DNA from: a virus
Direction: 5' to 3' (one strand)
Length of the DNA: 20,747 bases
IMG/VR virus record: IMGVR_UViG_3300003690_000181
Coordinates: 1 to 20,747 of that record
The position numbers and the translations under genes were made by a program. Each line of letters begins with the position of its first letter. Position 1 is the stretch's first letter. Shown piece after piece: positions 17,316 through 20,747 of this stretch. The notes below the pieces were generated by a model that worked only from the letters and a program-made list of their open reading frames with translations, did not search any database and had not been told where the DNA came from.

Positions 17316-18737
17316 ATGAGTGTTACCTCTTATGAGAATTTATCAAAACAACCTCAAAAAGCTATGAGGATTCTACCTAGTAGATCAACAACGGTTAACT
17401 TTGTAGCTGCTCTAAATTTATTAGATAGACATAAGATTCCCTTAGACCCCGCTAATAGTAGCGGACGCCAGCATGAAATTGCTAAATTAACACACTCCCT
17501 GGCAACAGATTTAAATAAAAGTCTTCCTATTTCTATCGGTGGCACGGTAAAAGAATACTTTATTGGGGATAATAATATTGTTGTTGATAGAGCTAATTTA
17601 GAAGCGCAGGATGGAGATTATATTAATATAACAGTAGGGGGAAACACAAGTAAGATTTTCCTAAACAGCGAAATAGACCATGCATATATTGTTGATCCAA
17701 ACTATCTTCGGCAAATAGAAATGCTCTTGGGGGGAACAGGAGAGCAAACTATCTCAGTCTCCGCAGAATATAGCGATAATTTAGAGTACAATTATTCACT
17801 AAATTTAAATGGGGAATCTCCATGGGAGAAGTTCTACTTTGCTAAATTAATTCTAAGCTCAATAGATACTCTTGCTCCCCACTCCCGCGCTCCTTATTTA
17901 AGTACAACAACTGCAAGATATGAGATAGTAGATCATACTACTACAGACGGGTTACGTGAGGTTGAGGACCTAGTTAGATATACAGCTAACTATGCAGTAC
18001 AGTCTATTCATCATGATGATGTAATGATGAACTACATTACCTCAACAGGTAAATTTACTGTAAGTAGGCAAGATTTTTTAGATGATGCTCCTAAAACATT
18101 TAAGAGGAGACCTATTTTTGCTAGGCAAGTACCACGATATTATATAATTTTTCCTACTACTAGAGAAGAGTTTCTTACTTTTGGGGCAAAATCTAAAATA
18201 ACAAGTATAGGTAGTAATATCGTTTACAGACATTTAAACACTGTTCCGTTTATGACTAAATCTTCTAGAACTGATCCTAATAATTTTCTAAATATAAAAT
18301 TTGCTCTTAGTAACGATGTCCCAGGGTTCCTAGGTGATATATCTAATGGACAAGCTAGATACGTGTCATTGAATCCCGATAGTAAGATATACACGCAAGG
18401 ATATAAGCCTGGGTTGGGTGGAGAAACGGAGCCTCCTAGGACTAAGGATACATTTAGAATATGTAAAGAAATAATAGAGGACTTATATAGTAATTATGTT
18501 TTAGAGCGTCAAGGGATCGGTTTTGGGTTAAATAAATCAGATGTATTTTTTAGACTATCAGGTATGGAATATAATAAAGGGGTGGTTTTAGAAAATATCA
18601 ACATCTGGTGGCCGCAAATACGAGCAGGTTTAATCAGAGATGTTAAAGTTTTCCCTGCTACTACCAAACTTTACTCCTCCACATTCGGTGCTTCTTCACC
18701 CGCAGATAGAAATAAAGCTGCTAATGCTCGCAAATAG
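17316..18737 (+). CDS. Large virion structural protein, unrecognised
   Basis: At least 473 residues from the first in-frame ATG, and probably longer at the N-terminus because the frame is open and protein-like to 17154. I do not recognise the family. From the start it has a mixed helix segment with KQPQKAMRILPSRSTTVNFV, a central beta-rich region (~95-170), a segment TPDTLAPHSR-like at ~185 (IDTLAPHSRAPYL), and a C-terminal part with FRICKEIIEDLYSNYV (~394-409) and WWPQIRAGLIRDVKVFP. No signal peptide, membrane span or enzyme motif is apparent. It is the last gene before the only clear non-coding gap and so closes the tail/fibre module. The upstream neighbour may be its N-terminal part if a frameshift joins them. 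A structural role is inferred from position only. Confidence 0.68.
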   Translation: MSVTSYENLSKQPQKAMRILPSRSTTVNFVAALNLLDRHKIPLDPANSSGRQHEIAKLTHSLATDLNKSLPISIGGTVKEYFIGDNNIVVDRANLEAQDGDYINITVGGNTSKIFLNSEIDHAYIVDPNYLRQIEMLLGGTGEQTISVSAEYSDNLEYNYSLNLNGESPWEKFYFAKLILSSIDTLAPHSRAPYLSTTTARYEIVDHTTTDGLREVEDLVRYTANYAVQSIHHDDVMMNYITSTGKFTVSRQDFLDDAPKTFKRRPIFARQVPRYYIIFPTTREEFLTFGAKSKITSIGSNIVYRHLNTVPFMTKSSRTDPNNFLNIKFALSNDVPGFLGDISNGQARYVSLNPDSKIYTQGYKPGLGGETEPPRTKDTFRICKEIIEDLYSNYVLERQGIGFGLNKSDVFFRLSGMEYNKGVVLENINIWWPQIRAGLIRDVKVFPATTKLYSSTFGASSPADRNKAANARK

Positions 18738-18841
18738 AGAGAACGCTACAAAAAAGAAAATAAAAACGGTTTATATTGGATGGGGCGCTAAATACCTGTA
18801 GAGATAAAGAATCTCGATTATTAATCAAGGATAAAAATATT
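18738..18841 (+). other. Non-coding gap between tail and head modules
   Basis: About 104 bases, the clearest gap in an otherwise packed window. It has an A-rich stretch, a CTAAATAC element at 18788-18795 that is vaguely like the phage T4 late promoter core TATAAATA, and a small inverted repeat GAGAT/ATCTC (18801-18815, five-base loop). None is strong enough to call a promoter or terminator. A TTG at 18776 opens the downstream frame earlier but has no ribosome site. Confidence 0.45.
18827..18832 (+). promoter_or_regulatory. Ribosome binding site for the head-module gene at 18842
   Basis: AAGGAT lies nine bases before ATG 18842. It favours this ATG over the upstream in-frame TTG at 18776, since the TTG has no comparable site. 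Confidence 0.55.
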
Positions 18842-19204
18842 ATGGATAATTTTAAAATTACTGATGAGTTCCGTGAGAAGGTCATGGAATCGGCTGCATG
18901 GAATAAAGTAGGCGTAGTTCTATCCGAAGCCAGGAAGGAAGCTGCGGTAGTCAATGAAGAGGGTACTCCTTCTGAGGTAGATGAGGGTACGGAGGAGCGT
19001 GTAGAGGAAACAATTCATGTGTGCCCTCTATGTACCTGCGAGCTTACGGATCCCATTGATGAGGAAAGACTCGTTGAGCACCTCGATGTGGTTCTAGGTC
19101 TTGTTGAGCGTCTCTCTTCTATTAATGAAGGCGACGAAGATGTAGAAGAGGTAATTGATACTGCTCTAGTTGATCTCCTTCTTGGAGATATCGAAGAAGA
19201 GTAA
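18842..19204 (+). CDS. Small acidic protein with CxxCxC motif, head module
   Basis: A 120-residue acidic protein from ATG 18842, preceded by AAGGAT at a good distance; an in-frame TTG at 18776 could add 22 residues but lacks support. The N-terminal ~35 residues look helical (MDNFKITDEFREKVMESAAW). A Cys cluster CPLCTC at 61-66 is the only feature suggesting metal binding, but no second Cys/His pair is clear apart from His80, so a full zinc ribbon is not shown. The C-terminal ~45 residues are helical and strongly acidic. It is the first gene after the gap and lies upstream of a putative core protein and gp21. In T4, small core proteins gp67 and gp68 occupy this place. The scaffold role is inference from position and composition. 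Confidence 0.65.
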   Translation: MDNFKITDEFREKVMESAAWNKVGVVLSEARKEAAVVNEEGTPSEVDEGTEERVEETIHVCPLCTCELTDPIDEERLVEHLDVVLGLVERLSSINEGDEDVEEVIDTALVDLLLGDIEEE

Positions 19205-19220
19205 TATCACTCCTTTTCTC

Positions 19221-19745
19221 ATGAAAAGCATTTCAGATTTTGCCGAAAGTTTAATTCTAGGTGAGGTGCAGGATATCCAGGAAGGGAAAGCAGTTTCTCC
19301 TTCTATGGCAACCAACACCCCCCAAGCTGCCCCTGCGGGAAAAGATATCAGGAATGTAAAAGTTCCTAATTCTTTTATGCAGGAGGTTTTGGGAGGGAAG
19401 TTTGTACCTTCACTACAGGAAGAGGTATTACCTGAACCTGAAGAGAAGGAAGTGGTTCATTTAGAAGAGCCCCAGGAAAATAATTCATTATTAATTTCTG
19501 AGGGCACAGTAAATGAATTAGTAGTCTTACTCAGAGAGGTAAAAGAACTTTTATCTGAAATGACAATGGGAACTACAAGCACAGGTCAGATTGGAGTAAA
19601 TTTGGGAGGTCCTGGTAGGGGTAGTAAACTCAGGCCACAGAAGGGTTATCCCTCCGCTACTCCACCTACACTACCTAGTAATTATAAAAGAGGCTCTAGA
19701 GGAATATTTAAAGATGCTCTTAGTAGGAGAAGGCGGCAGAGATGA
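19221..19745 (+). CDS. Putative prohead core/scaffold protein
   Basis: A 174-residue protein from ATG 19221. The frame is open from TTG 19170, but that would overlap the previous gene by 35 bases; neither start has a good ribosome site. The opening MKSISDFAESLILGE resembles in style the short N-terminal leader of T4 internal head proteins (MKTYQEFIAE). IQE|G at 19-22 and LGE|V at 13-16 fit the (I/L)-x-E rule of T4 gp21 cleavage. The middle is Pro/Glu-rich, residues ~97-114 form a leucine-rich coiled-coil-like helix (VNELVVLLREVKELLSEM), and the end is strongly basic (DALSRRRRQR). These features and its place before gp21 suggest a prohead core protein that is processed at maturation. No family is named with certainty. 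Confidence 0.65.
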   Translation: MKSISDFAESLILGEVQDIQEGKAVSPSMATNTPQAAPAGKDIRNVKVPNSFMQEVLGGKFVPSLQEEVLPEPEEKEVVHLEEPQENNSLLISEGTVNELVVLLREVKELLSEMTMGTTSTGQIGVNLGGPGRGSKLRPQKGYPSATPPTLPSNYKRGSRGIFKDALSRRRRQR

Positions 19746-20188
19746 ATGTAGTTGAAGCTATAGATGGTCTAGTTGAAGCTAAAAGAGGAAGCGTTAAGGG
19801 ACGTAAGAAGTATACATCTAGAGAGGGAGCTAAAAAGGATGTAACTCAAGCAAAAAAAGGAAGAGTAAAAACTTATAAAAGTATTAGAGATGCTTTAAGA
19901 CAAAGTTATTACGGACAGATATGGTCTACTAAATCAGCGGGTAGATTATATGTTACTTCTAAGGGGAAATGGGGAGCAAAAAGTGGTAGGGGAAAAATTG
20001 CAAAAGGATTCACTAAAGGAAGTGCAACTCCCTCGGCCTCTTTTCCTAGTATTAAAAAGCATGCTGCGCGAACGATGCTTCGGTATGGATCAGGTTCTGA
20101 TAAGTTAGCTAAAAAATATGGAAGTAGAACTATCAGAAAAAAACGTGGAATTGGTGGCGCTGACGGTAGATTAGATAAGGAAAAATAA
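19742..20188 (+). CDS. Highly basic small protein, possible internal head protein
   Basis: A 148-residue protein, very rich in Lys, Arg, Gly and Ser from about residue 14 to the end. The first 12 residues (MNVVEAIDGLVE) are by contrast acidic/hydrophobic and end in LVE followed by Ala, a good match to the (I/L)-x-E|A cleavage rule of T4 prohead protease. Cleavage there would free a strongly cationic mature chain suited to binding packaged DNA. A YYGQIWSTKSAGRLYVTSKG segment (~60-79) is the only non-basic core. Its ATG overlaps the previous stop (ATGA), and the next gene, gp21, starts two bases after its stop. An internal, co-packaged DNA-binding protein is my best reading; a scaffold component is the alternative. 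Confidence 0.68.
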   Translation: MNVVEAIDGLVEAKRGSVKGRKKYTSREGAKKDVTQAKKGRVKTYKSIRDALRQSYYGQIWSTKSAGRLYVTSKGKWGAKSGRGKIAKGFTKGSATPSASFPSIKKHAARTMLRYGSGSDKLAKKYGSRTIRKKRGIGGADGRLDKEK

Positions 20189-20189
20189 A

Positions 20190-20747
20190 ATGCAATTATT
20201 ACAAGACGTATTTGTTATAGAAAATTTACAAGTTATTAATGAGGGTACTAAAGGTGGGGTAATGAAGATTAGAGGTACTTTCCAAAGAGCTATGGAAGCT
20301 AATAATAACGGAAGAATTTATCCTACTTCTGTGTTAGAGGGACAAATTAAAAAATTGCAACCTCTTATTCTAGAAAGACGCCTATGCGGAGAGCTTGACC
20401 ATCCACAAAATGAAACTGTAAAACTTTCTAATGCTTCTCACCTACTCACTAAACTAGAGATGCACGGGAATGAAGTTATTGGTGAAGCGGAAATTCTTAG
20501 AACACCCGCTGGTCTTACAGCACAAGCTCTTATTAACGGAGGAGTAAAAATTGGTATCTCTTCTAGAGGAATGGGTACTTTATCTGAGGACCACACAGGG
20601 AATAAAATTGTAAATGAAGACTTTAAATTAGTAACTTTTGATTTAGTTGCTGATCCATCTACACGGGGAGCGTACCCAGGTATAGCTGAGTCTACGGAGT
20701 CTAGATTTGCTAGAGAAACGCACAATAGATTGAAGAAAGAAAGTAAT
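20190..20747 (+). CDS. 21: Prohead core protein protease, T4 gp21-like (3' end outside window)
   Basis: The frame starts at ATG 20190, one base after the preceding stop, and is open to the last base, giving 186 residues; the C-terminus is missing. It matches the T4 gp21 family (peptidase family U9/S80, herpesvirus-protease-like fold), which cleaves scaffold and capsid proteins during head maturation. Motifs in order: NNGRIYPTSVLE (~39-50), the conserved entry; GELDHP with His71, likely catalytic; GVKIGISSRGMGT with Ser124/Ser125 holding the likely nucleophile; and FDLVADPSTRGAY (~150-162). All match the family order. Together with the upstream small proteins it defines the head module and is expected to precede scaffold and major capsid genes, as in T4. 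The missing C-terminus prevents a length check. Confidence 0.94.
   Translation, partial: MQLLQDVFVIENLQVINEGTKGGVMKIRGTFQRAMEANNNGRIYPTSVLEGQIKKLQPLILERRLCGELDHPQNETVKLSNASHLLTKLEMHGNEVIGEAEILRTPAGLTAQALINGGVKIGISSRGMGTLSEDHTGNKIVNEDFKLVTFDLVADPSTRGAYPGIAESTESRFARETHNRLKKESN

Overview
The window is a stretch of late structural genes from a tailed, contractile (myovirus-type, T4-like) bacteriophage. Everything I can support is on the + strand. The DNA is AT-rich and almost entirely coding, and most genes abut or overlap at stop/start junctions (TAA|ATG, ATGA, TAATG, TTGA). That layout suggests one long, translationally coupled late transcript. The T4-like assignment rests on three recognisable proteins: baseplate wedge gp25, baseplate wedge gp6 (J-like) and the prohead protease gp21. 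A large protein with a P2 gpI / T4 gp7-type domain follows gp6 directly. I saw no tRNA, CRISPR array, insertion sequence or replication gene.

Layout. (1) 1-1638: the C-terminal part of a sulfatase-family enzyme, cut by the left window edge, ending exactly where gp25 begins. (2) 1639-8257: the baseplate wedge genes 25, 6 and a 1513-residue gp7/gpI-like protein with a long C-terminal extension. (3) 8258-9975: two small proteins that look like distant paralogues of each other. (4) 9975-16209: a 1239-residue beta-helix fibre or spike protein, then two structural proteins; the fibre and the first of these share an N-terminal motif. (5) 16213-18737: a protein with Ser-Glu repeats and a Cys-rich core, then a large unrecognised protein whose reading frame stays open well upstream of its first ATG. 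(6) 18738-18841: a roughly 100-base non-coding gap, the clearest gap in the window. (7) 18842-20747: the head module, with a small acidic CxxCxC protein, a putative prohead core protein, a very basic small protein and the prohead protease, which runs off the right edge.

How the genes fit together: gp25, gp6 and the gp7/gpI-like protein would form the baseplate wedge core. The proteins in 8258-16209 are probably peripheral baseplate and fibre parts used for host contact. The sulfatase may act on sulfated surface glycans during adsorption. In the head module, gp21 probably processes scaffold and core proteins. The two genes just upstream of it have (I/L)-x-E sites near their N-termini, matching the known T4 gp21 cleavage rule.

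The host cannot be determined from this window. A sulfatase plus a Ser-Glu-repeat, Cys-rich protein is reminiscent of marine, sulfatase-rich bacteria such as Planctomycetes, but this is only a hypothesis. The strongest novelty candidates are the sulfatase inside a baseplate operon, the Ser-Glu/Cys-rich virion protein, and the unexplained frame junction around 17154-17316.
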